Origin: Dactylosporangium siamense
Lineage (GTDB): Bacteria > Actinomycetota > Actinomycetes > Mycobacteriales > Micromonosporaceae
NCBI RefSeq assembly: GCF_016862795.1
Contig: NZ_BONQ01000162.1
Span: 1 to 63,090, forward strand
Direction of reading: 5' to 3'
Length of the DNA stretch: 63,090 nt
Made by a program: the position numbers and the translations under genes. The notes beneath the pieces were generated by a model. It made no database searches and was not told where the DNA came from. It was given only the letters and a program-made list of their open reading frames with translations. Below, piece by piece: positions 32,498 to 41,075 of this stretch. The number at the start of each line of letters is the position of its first letter. Position 1 is the first letter of the stretch.

Positions 32498-34888
32498 CTA
32501 CCCGCGGCCCGGCTGACCGAGCTGGCGGAGGATCGACGGGTCCTTGATCTTGTGGTCGTCCGCCAGCAGCAGGGCCTTGGACAGCACGATCGACAGCATG
32601 GCGTCGCCCTCGAACGGCAGGAAGCGCACGCCCGTGGGCTTGCCGGCGCCGGTCGGCACGATGCACAGGTAGCGGTCGTTGGGCGACATCAGGATGTTGC
32701 CGCTGCCGATGTGGATGCGATACGTGTGCAGCCGGCCCTCCACCACCAGATAGTGGCCGTCGAGCCGGGCCCGGTCGCGGATCTTCAGCTTCGGCAGCAG
32801 GTGCTCGAGGACCTGCCGGCGCACCTGGCCGTTGGCCGTCAGGTCACCGAACGCGAACGACCGCCAGTAGTCGAACCGCGGCTCGTCGCCGCGGTCGGCC
32901 CAGGTGGGGTCGGTGGCGATGGAGGTGACCCCGACGAAGAGGTCGACGTCGCGCATCGCCTCGGCGAAGACCCGCGCCGGCACCTCCGCGAGCGGAACGT
33001 CCTGCCGCGCCCGGCCGCGGCCCAGCTCGAAGCGGACCCGGTCGGTGGCGCAGAACTGCACGGGGCCGCGGCCGTCGTCGGTGGCCTGGTCGTGGTGGAA
33101 CACGGCCGTCAGTCCCGCGGCCGGGAACTCCCGTTTCGCCTCACCGGACCAGCCGTCATTCCAGTCGCCCAGGTAGTTGCTGCCCCACCGGCGCTCCTTC
33201 ATCAGCGCGTAGGCCTGCTGGTACCGCAGGATGTGCGCGGCGAAGCGGTTCGAGTAGACGCGGGTCTCCTCCTCGGCCGGGGTCAGCAGGTACACCTCCC
33301 GGAAGGCCTGCTTGAACGGCTGGGTCAGCTCGTTGTCGAGGATGTGCGCACGCCAGGCCCGCACCTCCTCCGGGTCGGCGTCCACCGGATGCCAGAGCCG
33401 GATCCGCGCCCCGGGGCCGGGTTCGACCGTCCCACCATCGGCGAGGATGAACCGTCCGTCCACAGTGGGCAGTCCAGCGAACCTCCGGCCGTTCTCATCC
33501 ACCGTCCACAGCAGACGGTCGGCGAGGGCGCCGGTGACGGGGTGCTCGAGGTAACGCTCCCGCCAGGTTTCGAGCGGCCAGTCGCGGTCCTCGACCAGCA
33601 GGTCCTCGAGGCGCTGCCGCTCGTCGGCGAGGGTCTTCTTCAGGTCGGTGGTGGCCCGGCGCACCTCGGCGGCCAGCTCGGCGTCGACGTCCGCCGGCGG
33701 TTTCGTCGTGGTCGTGCCGCCGTGCTCCCACGCCACCCGGACCCGGGCCGGTCCGTTGCCTGCGTCGACGGAGACCACGGCGGTGCCGATGCGCCGCTGC
33801 CGGTGCTCGTCGAGCCCGCAGTCGGGGACGGTCAGCTCGGTCAGCTCCGAACGGCTGACGCCGGCGCCGGCCGCGGCCTCGTCGAGGGCGGCGGCGATCT
33901 GCTTGAGCTTCCCGCGGTGCCGGGTGCGGCGCTGCATCCGCACGAGCGCGGCGATCGCGGCGTCATCGGCGCGCCGGCCGAGCACCGCGTAGCAGGCGTT
34001 GAGCGGCTTCGGCTCGTGCAGCGTCGGCTCCAGTGCCAGCGCGAGCGGCACCAGCCACGGTTCGCCGGACACCTGCGCCGTCCACAGCAGCCCCCGCAGC
34101 ACGTCACCGTTGTCCGGGCCGACCCGCAGGCGGAAGTCCCCGTGCCAGAACGCGACCACGGCGGGCGGGGCTGCGTGGGCGAGGTCGAGCAGGTCACGGA
34201 CCAGGCCGACGAGCTCCGGCCGGCCGTCCAGCAGCTCGCCCGTCCGGCGCAGCCAGACCTTCGTCGGCCGCGGGCCGGACGTCAGGGTCAGCGCGTGGTC
34301 GAGCAGCGGGCCGAGTGCGTCCACGCCCGCCGGCGCCGTGCGCAGGTGCTCGACCACCGCCCGGCTCCAGCCGTCCCCGATCCGGATCCGCCCGGCCCAG
34401 GCGGCCGCCCCGTCGGCGGCATTGTCCGCGAGCCGGGCCAGCCGCCGCAGCAGGTTCGCGCGTTCGCCCGCCTCGTGCCAGGACGGCGCCTCGACCAGCT
34501 TCTGCGCGTCCCGGAAGCGCTCGACGAGCCCGGTCCGGCCGGCCAGGTCCAAGGTTTCCGCGGCACCGGTGGCGATGCGCAGCACGGTCACCAGCGTGCC
34601 CTCCGGCGCCCGGTGCGCGAGGTCGAACAGCAGCTCGGCGTCGGTTGCGGTCCATGCCGGACGGCGGTTCGCCAGGGCCGGGAAGAGCCGGGCGGCGTGC
34701 CATCCCCAGCCGACGTAGGCCGCGGCCCGCTCGGCGAGCGCGACGGTGACCGAGCGGATCTGCGCATCGTCCAGGTCCGGCAGGTCGCGGCGAAGGAACC
34801 GCTCGACGGCATGCTCGTTGAACCCGATGGCGGCCGGGAGCACGACCGCGGCCCGCGCCCGGTGCGTGTCAAGGGTCTCGACGGTCAT
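32498..34888 (-). CDS. DUF4132 domain protein
   Basis: A 796-residue protein of unknown function. An alpha-helical, HEAT-like N-terminal half (about 1-330) is followed by a basic coiled segment (about 395-420). The DUF4132 region comes next (about 430-560, with REVYLLTPAEEETRVYSNRF). A conserved C-terminal domain follows (about 650-780, DLFVGVTSIATDPTWADRG and SPNDRYLCIVPT). DUF4132 proteins (MolR-related) often occur beside MoxR-VWA modules in other bacteria, but their activity is undefined. The upstream small gene overlaps its start by four bases (ATGA), so the two form a unit. Confidence 0.8.
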   Translation of the reverse strand: MTVETLDTHRARAAVVLPAAIGFNEHAVERFLRRDLPDLDDAQIRSVTVALAERAAAYVGWGWHAARLFPALANRRPAWTATDAELLFDLAHRAPEGTLVTVLRIATGAAETLDLAGRTGLVERFRDAQKLVEAPSWHEAGERANLLRRLARLADNAADGAAAWAGRIRIGDGWSRAVVEHLRTAPAGVDALGPLLDHALTLTSGPRPTKVWLRRTGELLDGRPELVGLVRDLLDLAHAAPPAVVAFWHGDFRLRVGPDNGDVLRGLLWTAQVSGEPWLVPLALALEPTLHEPKPLNACYAVLGRRADDAAIAALVRMQRRTRHRGKLKQIAAALDEAAAGAGVSRSELTELTVPDCGLDEHRQRRIGTAVVSVDAGNGPARVRVAWEHGGTTTTKPPADVDAELAAEVRRATTDLKKTLADERQRLEDLLVEDRDWPLETWRERYLEHPVTGALADRLLWTVDENGRRFAGLPTVDGRFILADGGTVEPGPGARIRLWHPVDADPEEVRAWRAHILDNELTQPFKQAFREVYLLTPAEEETRVYSNRFAAHILRYQQAYALMKERRWGSNYLGDWNDGWSGEAKREFPAAGLTAVFHHDQATDDGRGPVQFCATDRVRFELGRGRARQDVPLAEVPARVFAEAMRDVDLFVGVTSIATDPTWADRGDEPRFDYWRSFAFGDLTANGQVRRQVLEHLLPKLKIRDRARLDGHYLVVEGRLHTYRIHIGSGNILMSPNDRYLCIVPTGAGKPTGVRFLPFEGDAMLSIVLSKALLLADDHKIKDPSILRQLGQPGRG

Positions 34889-35271
34889 CCGCCGACCAGC
34901 TGGACCAGGCGGATGAATGCCACGCGCGAGGCCTCGTCGAGGGTCAGCTCCTCGTCGAGGTCCTCGACCTGCCGGTCGCCGACCAGCACGAAGAACGCGT
35001 TGCGGCCGAATGCCGTCACCGCCGCGTCGGCCTGCTGCTCCCAGTCGATCCGCGCCGGCGCCGGCATGAGGTAGCCGTTGAGGTCCGCCTCGGCGGCGGT
35101 CGGCCGGACGAGGCCGTGGAAACGTTCGACCGGCCGCGCGTTGTACCGCGCGACCTCCTCCCGCACCCGCAACCGGATCAGCTCACGCAGCCGCACCGGG
35201 CCGGCGACGTCCAGCTCCAGAGCGCCGACGACACGCCCTGCGGCGGTCTCGTCATGGATCATCACGCGCAC
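34885..35271 (-). CDS. Small protein of unknown function coupled to DUF4132
   Basis: A 128-residue protein with N-terminal beta-rich segment (VMIHDETAAGRVVGALELDV) and helical middle (RLRELIRLRVREEVARYNAR), ending in an acidic stretch DLDEELTLDEAS. I do not recognise a family. The ATGA overlap with the DUF4132 start implies cotranslation and perhaps a complex. The segment FVLVGDRQVEDLDEELTL suggests it is a compact cytoplasmic protein. The start is uncertain: GTG 35271, GTG 35265 or ATG 35262. Confidence 0.65.
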   Translation of the reverse strand: MRVMIHDETAAGRVVGALELDVAGPVRLRELIRLRVREEVARYNARPVERFHGLVRPTAAEADLNGYLMPAPARIDWEQQADAAVTAFGRNAFFVLVGDRQVEDLDEELTLDEASRVAFIRLVQLVGG

Positions 35272-35366
35272 GGACCGGAGCCTAGCCAGACCGCCGACCC
35301 GTGTCACGCCGTCAAGCCCGGCGACGCCGGCGCGATCGGCGCCTACAACACCGGCTCGCCTGCCTG

Positions 35367-35385
35367 CGGACATTCAACATGTCCG
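35367..35385. promoter_or_regulatory. 19-base inverted repeat in divergent gap
   Basis: CGGACAT-TCAAC-ATGTCCG has perfect 7-base arms and lies between the DUF4132 operon and the divergent unknown gene at 35444. It is a candidate operator for one or both. No regulator gene is adjacent. Confidence 0.45.
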
Positions 35386-35443
35386 GAACGCGCACCGCCT
35401 CGGGCGATCCGCGCGGTCGCGTGCACTGGGTATGGTGCGGCGC

Positions 35444-36865
35444 ATGTCCGATCTGGTGGGGAGTCTGTCGACGGTGTTCGCCGGGTACGCCGAGTTCTGG
35501 CTCGGGGTGTCGCAGCCGGTCCCGGCGTTCCGGGCCGAGGTCGACGGCCCGGATCTCGAGCTCACGGTCGCGGTCGACGGGGGCGAGCGGCGGGTGGTCG
35601 GGCGGCTGTCCGCGTATGCGCTGCTGGCGCACCGGTTCTGGGCCGCGGTGCTGCCGCCGCCGGTCGTCATCCCCTCGCTGATCCGCGAAGGCAACGAGGG
35701 GCGCGACTGGCAACAGTTCGACGAGGACCACGCCGAGGCGCTCCGGGCCGCCGCGGCCTGCCTGGAGGAGGCGGGCGAGGTGACCGAGTCGGTGCTGGTC
35801 CACCGGCTGCTGGCCGCAACCGACGGTGACTGGGGAGTCCCGCCGTGGACCAGCGCCGAGGAGTACACCGGCCACCACGAGGTTCCGGTGTCGTTGCTGG
35901 CGGAGGTGCAGCGCCGCAGCCCGGTCGTGGAGCGGATCGCCGGCCGGAAGTCCTGGAACGCGAGCATCACGGTCAAGGCGCTGCAGGCCGGCACCGACGT
36001 GACCGACCCGCACGACCGGCTGGCCCTGGCCCATCTGACCGCGCACGCGATCGGCGAGTGGATGTGGTCGGAAGGGCTCAAGCACGACGGCGCGCTCCGG
36101 TTCCTGCTCGCGCGGACCACCGATCCGGACGCCGCCGGCATGGTGGCGCTCGGCGGGGCCGAGGACATGGGGTTGGCGTTGGCGCGTCAGCGGGCGTACG
36201 CCGAGGCGATCCCATGGCTGACCGCCTGCATCGACGGCGACGTCCGGGTGGCCGAACTGGCCGCGGCCCGCTACGAGTGCCGGCTGGCGACCGGCGACCC
36301 CGCCGCCGGGGATGACTGGGCCCTGGTCGAGCGGACCATCCACGCGCCGGACGCGAAGCGGAACCGGAGTGGGCCGTACTGGAGCGATGTCCGGTTCGCG
36401 GGCAGCCTCGACGCCAGGCGCTCGGTTGGCCTAGCCCGGGCCGCGGAGGCCACGGCGTTGCGAGCCGCCGGTGAGGATCTGTGGCTCGTCGAGCAGGTTC
36501 GCCGGTACGGCCGCGACACCGCACGAAAAGGGATCGAGCGACTGCTGAAACAGCGGGCCTTCACGCCCGGCGACGACGCGGCTCCGGCGCTGCGCACCCG
36601 CGCACGGGAGCTGTGCGAGGCGGCGGTGCGGGTGGCCGGGCCGGGCGCGGCGGACACCACCCCCACCACGGCGCAGGACGGCAAGGACCGGGAGCGGTTC
36701 TTCCGCGCCAACGCGCTGTTCGGCTCGCTCGGCCGGGCCCGGGAGGCGCTCGGCGATCGCGACGCTGCGCTCGCCGCGTACACCACCGCCCGCGACGTGG
36801 CGCTCGCCGCCGGCATCACCGGCGACTGGTGGGCCGGCGACGTCCAGCGGGTCCAGCACGGCTGA
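35444..36865 (+). CDS. Protein of unknown function with tetratricopeptide-like C-terminus
   Basis: A 473-residue protein I cannot assign. The N-terminal region begins MSDLVGSLSTVFAGYAEFWL and is acidic. The middle (about 200-330) and the end (about 420-470, ANALFGSLGRAREALGDRDA) are helical and show the A/G pattern of tetratricopeptide repeats. No membrane or secretion signal is visible. It is divergent from the DUF4132 unit, sharing a possible operator, so a link between them is plausible but unproven. ATG 35432 is an alternative start. It converges on the NTF2-like gene one base away. Confidence 0.6.
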   Translation: MSDLVGSLSTVFAGYAEFWLGVSQPVPAFRAEVDGPDLELTVAVDGGERRVVGRLSAYALLAHRFWAAVLPPPVVIPSLIREGNEGRDWQQFDEDHAEALRAAAACLEEAGEVTESVLVHRLLAATDGDWGVPPWTSAEEYTGHHEVPVSLLAEVQRRSPVVERIAGRKSWNASITVKALQAGTDVTDPHDRLALAHLTAHAIGEWMWSEGLKHDGALRFLLARTTDPDAAGMVALGGAEDMGLALARQRAYAEAIPWLTACIDGDVRVAELAAARYECRLATGDPAAGDDWALVERTIHAPDAKRNRSGPYWSDVRFAGSLDARRSVGLARAAEATALRAAGEDLWLVEQVRRYGRDTARKGIERLLKQRAFTPGDDAAPALRTRARELCEAAVRVAGPGAADTTPTTAQDGKDRERFFRANALFGSLGRAREALGDRDAALAAYTTARDVALAAGITGDWWAGDVQRVQHG

Positions 36866-36866
36866 C

Positions 36867-37271
36867 CTACTGCGGTGCCCCCTGCATCAGCCGGAGCAGG
36901 CCCGTGAGGTCGTGCTCGAACGTGAACTCGCGCAGGATGGTGGTGGGCCGGCCGTCGACCATGCGCCAGACGAAGGCGTAGAGCACGGGCCGGTCGTCCT
37001 TGAGGCGGCGCATGACGATCGTCCCGAAGTCGCCGAAGGTCGTGGTGGCCGGGAAGGTGGCGTCGTCGGCCGGTTCCAGCGCCAGGCCGCGCGCCTTCAT
37101 GTCGCCGAAGCGGTCCATGAACTGGTCCTTCGTGATCGGCACGACCTGCCCCGCGAGGTCGATGCGCAGGTTCTGGAACTCGGTGTCGTAGCAGGCGCCG
37201 AGCCGGTCGAGGTCCATGGCGGCACCGGCGTCCAGGTAGTCCTGCATGGCGTCGACGAGGGGTTGGTACAT
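36867..37271 (-). CDS. NTF2-like/SnoaL-type small protein
   Basis: A 134-residue protein with the opening MYQPLVDAMQDYLDAGAAMD and curved beta-sheet pattern of the NTF2/SnoaL fold. Such proteins bind small polar lipids or act as isomerases and cyclases; many stand-alone members are uncharacterised. It is divergent from a TetR gene and the two share two identical operators, so it is probably the repressor's target. Confidence 0.75.
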   Translation of the reverse strand: MYQPLVDAMQDYLDAGAAMDLDRLGACYDTEFQNLRIDLAGQVVPITKDQFMDRFGDMKARGLALEPADDATFPATTTFGDFGTIVMRRLKDDRPVLYAFVWRMVDGRPTTILREFTFEHDLTGLLRLMQGAPQ

Positions 37272-37286
37272 GACGTCCTCCAGTCG

Positions 37287-37338
37287 CTGTAACGGCGTTA
37301 TAGGAACCTGAGCCAGGCTAGCTGTAACGGCGTTATAG
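37287..37338. promoter_or_regulatory. Two identical TetR operators
   Basis: The 17-base sequence CTGTAACGGCGTTATAG occurs at 37287-37303 and again at 37322-37338, 35 bases apart. Its core TAACG-G-CGTTA is a perfect palindrome. One copy is close to the NTF2-like start and the other just before the TetR start, the pattern expected for a repressor controlling both divergent genes. Confidence 0.8.
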
Positions 37339-37349
37339 AGTCAACAGCT

Positions 37350-37955
37350 ATGGCACTGGACACCACGACGATCACGCAGGCCGCCGTGCAGCTGCTGCGC
37401 GAGGAGGGTCTGGACGGCGTCACCTTCCGCAAGCTGACGGCCCGGCTGAACGTCAAGGCACCGGCCATCTACTGGCGCTTCGCCGGCAAGCAGGAACTGC
37501 TCGAGGCGGTGGCCGAGGCGATCCTCACCGAACGGCTCGCCGACCTACCCTTGTATGACGGCACCCGGCCGTGGCCCGAGTGGTTCGCCGACCTGCTGCA
37601 CCGGCTGCGCGACGCGATGCTCGCCTACCCCGACGGCGCCCGCGTGGTCACCGGCGCCCGTCCCCAGCACACCCAGACCCTCGGCAACCTCGCCGAGACG
37701 GCGCTGGCCGGGGCGGTCGCGTCGGGCCTGCCCCTCGCCGACGCCGCCGGCCGGGTCTTCACCGCGCTGCACTTCACCTACGGCCGGGTCATCGAGGAGC
37801 AGGAGTCCACCGGCGCGGCCCGGATGGACCCGGCCACCGCCGCGGCCTTCGCCGCCCGGTTCCCGACCATCGCCCGGGCCCTCACCGAGTTCACCGGGCA
37901 GGGCCTCACCCCGCGACACGCCTTCGACGCCGGCATCCGCCTCATCCTGCGCTGA
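37350..37955 (+). CDS. TetR family repressor
   Basis: A 201-residue TetR regulator. The helix-turn-helix (VTFRKLTARLNVKAPAIYWRFAGKQELLEAV) has the KAPAIYWRF signature of the TetR class proper, whose C-terminal domain (TetR_C_1) binds a drug-like ligand. It faces an NTF2-like gene and not an efflux pump, which is unusual for this class. It probably binds the two identical palindromes between the genes. Confidence 0.9.
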   Translation: MALDTTTITQAAVQLLREEGLDGVTFRKLTARLNVKAPAIYWRFAGKQELLEAVAEAILTERLADLPLYDGTRPWPEWFADLLHRLRDAMLAYPDGARVVTGARPQHTQTLGNLAETALAGAVASGLPLADAAGRVFTALHFTYGRVIEEQESTGAARMDPATAAAFAARFPTIARALTEFTGQGLTPRHAFDAGIRLILR

Positions 37956-37971
37956 GGCCGCCTCGACGTGG

Positions 37972-38952
37972 TTACCGGGCCGGGGGCTCCAGGACGGCGA
38001 CGTCGTCGCGGGTGAGGCTGCCGACGACCACGGTGCCGGCGTGTTCGGCGACCGAGGTGACGAAACCGTAGGAGCCGTCGCTGGTGCGCAGGTCGTGGAC
38101 CAGGCGGCCGTCCAGGTCGAACGCCATGACCCAGGCGATCGGGGTCGCCTTGGGGCGCAGCGCGGCGGGCAGGTTCCAGACCAGGAGCCGCAGGAGGCCG
38201 GGCAGTGGCAGGAGCCGGTCCAGCAGCGCGTTGCGGGGTGCGGCGATCGCGACCCACAGCAGCCCGTCGCTGCCGAGGCTCATGTTGTCCGGGAAGCCCG
38301 GCAGGTTCTCCGCGAAGGGCTCGACGCGCCCGTCCGGCCAGTAGCGCGAGATCCGGTATCCGGAGGTCTCCGCGAACAGCAGGTGCGAGCCGTCGGGGGC
38401 CAGGACCAGGCCGTTGGCGAACTTGAGGTCGCGCAGGACGGTGGTGACGGTGCCGTCGGGGTCGCGGCGGATCAGGCGGCCGGTGCAGGTGTGCTCGAAC
38501 ATGTCGCCCAGGTGGTGTTCGAGGCTCCACCGGCTGGTCGACGTGGTGAACCAGATCGTGCCGTCGGCCGCCTCGACCACGTTGCTGGCGAAGGTGAGCG
38601 GCGCCCCGTCGACCTCGTCGACGAGGACCTCGACGGTGCCGTCGGGTGCCACCCGCAGCAGGCCGCGGTCGTGGTCGCAGACCAGGACACCGCCGTCGGC
38701 GCACGGCTGCACGCCCAGGGGGCGCCCGCCGGTGTCGCCGGCAACCGTCTGGCTGCCGCCGGGGCCGAGGCGGAGGATCCGCCCGTCGCCGGTGCCGGTG
38801 ACCACGTAGCCGTGGGCGTCGAACATGACGTCCTCGGGGCCGTGCCCGCCGGTGCGCAGCAGGCGGGCGACCACCAGCGGAGCGGTCGGGCCGGGATCCG
38901 GAACCGCGCGCGGCGGCGCCCAGCGGCGGGGCCTGAGGTGACGACGGGGCAC
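37972..38952 (-). CDS. SMP-30/strictosidine synthase-like beta-propeller protein
   Basis: A 326-residue six-bladed propeller of the SMP-30/gluconolactonase/strictosidine synthase group. Blades are marked by repeats such as GGRPLGVQPCADGGVLVCD, FASNVVEAADGTIWFTTST and DLKFANGLVLAPDGSHLLFAET. Members hydrolyse lactones or esters using calcium. The GTG at 38952 has AGGAG 14 bases upstream, a rather long spacing. It follows the VWA gene by 17 bases, so it is likely the last gene of the MoxR/VWA operon. A link to that system is not known to me. Confidence 0.82.
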   Translation of the reverse strand: MPRRHLRPRRWAPPRAVPDPGPTAPLVVARLLRTGGHGPEDVMFDAHGYVVTGTGDGRILRLGPGGSQTVAGDTGGRPLGVQPCADGGVLVCDHDRGLLRVAPDGTVEVLVDEVDGAPLTFASNVVEAADGTIWFTTSTSRWSLEHHLGDMFEHTCTGRLIRRDPDGTVTTVLRDLKFANGLVLAPDGSHLLFAETSGYRISRYWPDGRVEPFAENLPGFPDNMSLGSDGLLWVAIAAPRNALLDRLLPLPGLLRLLVWNLPAALRPKATPIAWVMAFDLDGRLVHDLRTSDGSYGFVTSVAEHAGTVVVGSLTRDDVAVLEPPAR

Positions 38953-38969
38953 GGTGGCGGAGCGTACTC

Positions 38970-40043
38970 CTATCGCGGGGCAGGGCGAGGGCGGGCGGGG
39001 AGCCGGGTCCGGTTCCACCACTGGGCGAGACCGACGGCCAGCAGTACCAACGCCGCACCCGCCAGGGCGAACCACGAGGTCAGCTCGGTCTTCTTGCGCT
39101 GCAGGGTGACCTGGCTGGGCAGGTCGCGCAGCACGTCGCCGAGCGACTCGGCGTCCTCGGCCTTGAAGTACTTGCCGCCGGTGGTCTCGGCGACCCTGGT
39201 CAGGGTGCCCTCGTCCATGTCCTGGAACCGGCCACGGCCGCCGAACTGGCCGCCGGGGCCGCCGCGGAACTGGGTGCCGCCGCTGATCTGGTCGCTGGAG
39301 CAGACCATCGGGGACGGGTTCGCGGTGCCGAAGCCGATCGTGTAGACCCGCAGGCGGCGGGCCTCGGCGGCGGCTGCGGCCGTCATCGGGTCGACGCCGT
39401 CGGTGTTGCGGCCGTCGGTGAGCACGACGATCGTGTCGGGCTCGTAGTCGCCGGTGGTGGTGCCGTCGTCGGGCACCTCGACGCCGGTCGGCGGGACGTC
39501 GGGGTTGATCTCGGCGATCGCATCGATGGAGGCGAGGATGGCCAGGCCGATCGCGGTGCCGCGGGACGTCCGCAGGGCATCGATCGCGTCCAGGAGCTGT
39601 TTTGTGTCGGTTGTCGGGGGTACGACCAGGCCCGCGATGCCGGAGAACGCGACCAGACCGATCTTCTGGTTGCCGTCGTGGTCCTTGATGAACTCGCGGG
39701 CCGCCTTCTGCGCGGCCGTCAGCCGGTTCGGGGACACGTCGGTGGAGCACATCGAACCGGACACGTCCATCGCCAGGATGATCGTCGCGGCGCTGTCGGG
39801 CACGACCACCGACGCCTCCGGGCGGGCCGCGGCGGTGCCGGTGACGAGCAGCCCGGCGGCGAACAGCCACAGCGGGATGCGGCGCTTCCACGAGGTGCGA
39901 CCCGGCAGGGCCGCCCGGATCAGCGCGACGCTCGGCAGCCGGACCGCGGCGCGGCGCTTGCGGCGGCGCGTCCACCAGCGCACGGCGAGCAGCAACGGAA
40001 ACGCCAGCAGCGCGACGAGGGCCCACGGCCAGTGCAGTGACAT
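38970..40043 (-). CDS. Membrane VWA protein (BatA-like)
   Basis: A 357-residue protein with N-terminal helices (about 8-20 and 55-72), a von Willebrand A domain with intact metal site (AMDVSGSM, DxSxS), and a C-terminal helix (about 325-345). A Gly/Phe/Arg-rich loop (about 255-275, RGGPGGQFGGRGRF) interrupts the domain. BatA/B-type proteins work with a MoxR ATPase, possibly in metal-centre or cell-envelope assembly. Its ATG shares a base with the stop of the previous VWA gene. Confidence 0.88.
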   Translation of the reverse strand: MSLHWPWALVALLAFPLLLAVRWWTRRRKRRAAVRLPSVALIRAALPGRTSWKRRIPLWLFAAGLLVTGTAAARPEASVVVPDSAATIILAMDVSGSMCSTDVSPNRLTAAQKAAREFIKDHDGNQKIGLVAFSGIAGLVVPPTTDTKQLLDAIDALRTSRGTAIGLAILASIDAIAEINPDVPPTGVEVPDDGTTTGDYEPDTIVVLTDGRNTDGVDPMTAAAAAEARRLRVYTIGFGTANPSPMVCSSDQISGGTQFRGGPGGQFGGRGRFQDMDEGTLTRVAETTGGKYFKAEDAESLGDVLRDLPSQVTLQRKKTELTSWFALAGAALVLLAVGLAQWWNRTRLPARPRPAPR

Positions 40044-41002
40044 CAGACGATCCGTCCGAACCAGGTGGTCATCAGTATGCCTCCGATGGTCAGCAGCAGC
40101 ACGGCGATCACGGCGGCGGCACCGGTCAGCTCGACCGGCTTCACCTGGGTGGTGAGCCGCAGGTCCAGCTGCTCGTACACGTCGTGGAGGGCCTGGGCGT
40201 TCTCGGCGCGGTGATACGAGCCGGTCGTGGTCTGCGCGACCTCGGTCAGCAGCTCCTCGTCCAGCGACGTCGCGACCTGGAAGCCGTCGACCTCGACGGT
40301 GGCGCCGTCGACGGTGCCGACACCGACGGTCTCGATGTGCACGCCGGCCTTGGCGGCGAGCTGGGCGGCGGCCACGGCGTCGGGCCCGCCGGTGTCCTCG
40401 CCGTCGGACAGGAGCACGATCGTGGCGTTGCCCCAGTACCCGAGGTCCACGGCCGGCTGCCCCTCCTCGGGCAGCTGCGCCGGTTTGCCGGCGATGACGG
40501 TCAGCGAGGCGAGGATCGCCTGGCCGAGTGACGTGCCGCCGTTGATCTGGAGCCGTTTGATCGCGGCGACCGTCGCGGCGTGGTCCTCCGACGGTTGCTG
40601 GGTGGTGAGCGCGCCCTGGTCGAACGCGACCACGCCGATGCTGACGCTGTCCGGTTGCGCCTCGGCGAACTCGATCGCGGCCTGCTGGGCCGCGGCGAGC
40701 CTGGACGGCGCGACGTCCTTGGCGGCCATGCTGTTGGACACGTCGAAGGCGAGGATGACGGTGCCGGCGGCGCGGGCGACCGGGAGGTCCGCCTGGGGCC
40801 GGGCGGTGGACAGCAGCAGCAGGGTCAGCGCGGCCAGGAACAACACGGGCGGCAGGTGCCGCCGGAACCCGTCCCGGTGCGTCGCGAGGCCGGCGGCGGC
40901 CAGGGCCCGGGTCCGCTGCCGTTGCAGCCACCAGTACCCCACCGCGAGGGCGATCGCCACGACCACTCCGACGACCAGCAGGGTCGGATGCTGAAAGCTC
41001 AT
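40043..41002 (-). CDS. Membrane VWA protein (second, BatA/B-like)
   Basis: A 319-residue protein with N-terminal helices (about 6-24 and 50-66), a VWA domain with intact DxSxS (AFDVSNSM) and a C-terminal membrane helix (about 292-312). It is a paralogue of the gene that follows and the two are translationally linked, so they may form a heteromer. GGAGG lies seven bases before the ATG at 41002; upstream open frame is not coding. Confidence 0.88.
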   Translation of the reverse strand: MSFQHPTLLVVGVVVAIALAVGYWWLQRQRTRALAAAGLATHRDGFRRHLPPVLFLAALTLLLLSTARPQADLPVARAAGTVILAFDVSNSMAAKDVAPSRLAAAQQAAIEFAEAQPDSVSIGVVAFDQGALTTQQPSEDHAATVAAIKRLQINGGTSLGQAILASLTVIAGKPAQLPEEGQPAVDLGYWGNATIVLLSDGEDTGGPDAVAAAQLAAKAGVHIETVGVGTVDGATVEVDGFQVATSLDEELLTEVAQTTTGSYHRAENAQALHDVYEQLDLRLTTQVKPVELTGAAAVIAVLLLTIGGILMTTWFGRIV

Positions 41003-41075
41003 GCCGTCACCTCCGCTGCGCTCCGGCGCCGCCCTGCATCCATGATTCGCAGGCCTCCGCTGCGCTGCGGTCTGC

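Noticed and set aside
32333-35074. 913-residue plus-strand frame opposite the DUF4132 gene
   Set aside because: No start signal or domain; low-complexity shadow of a real gene.
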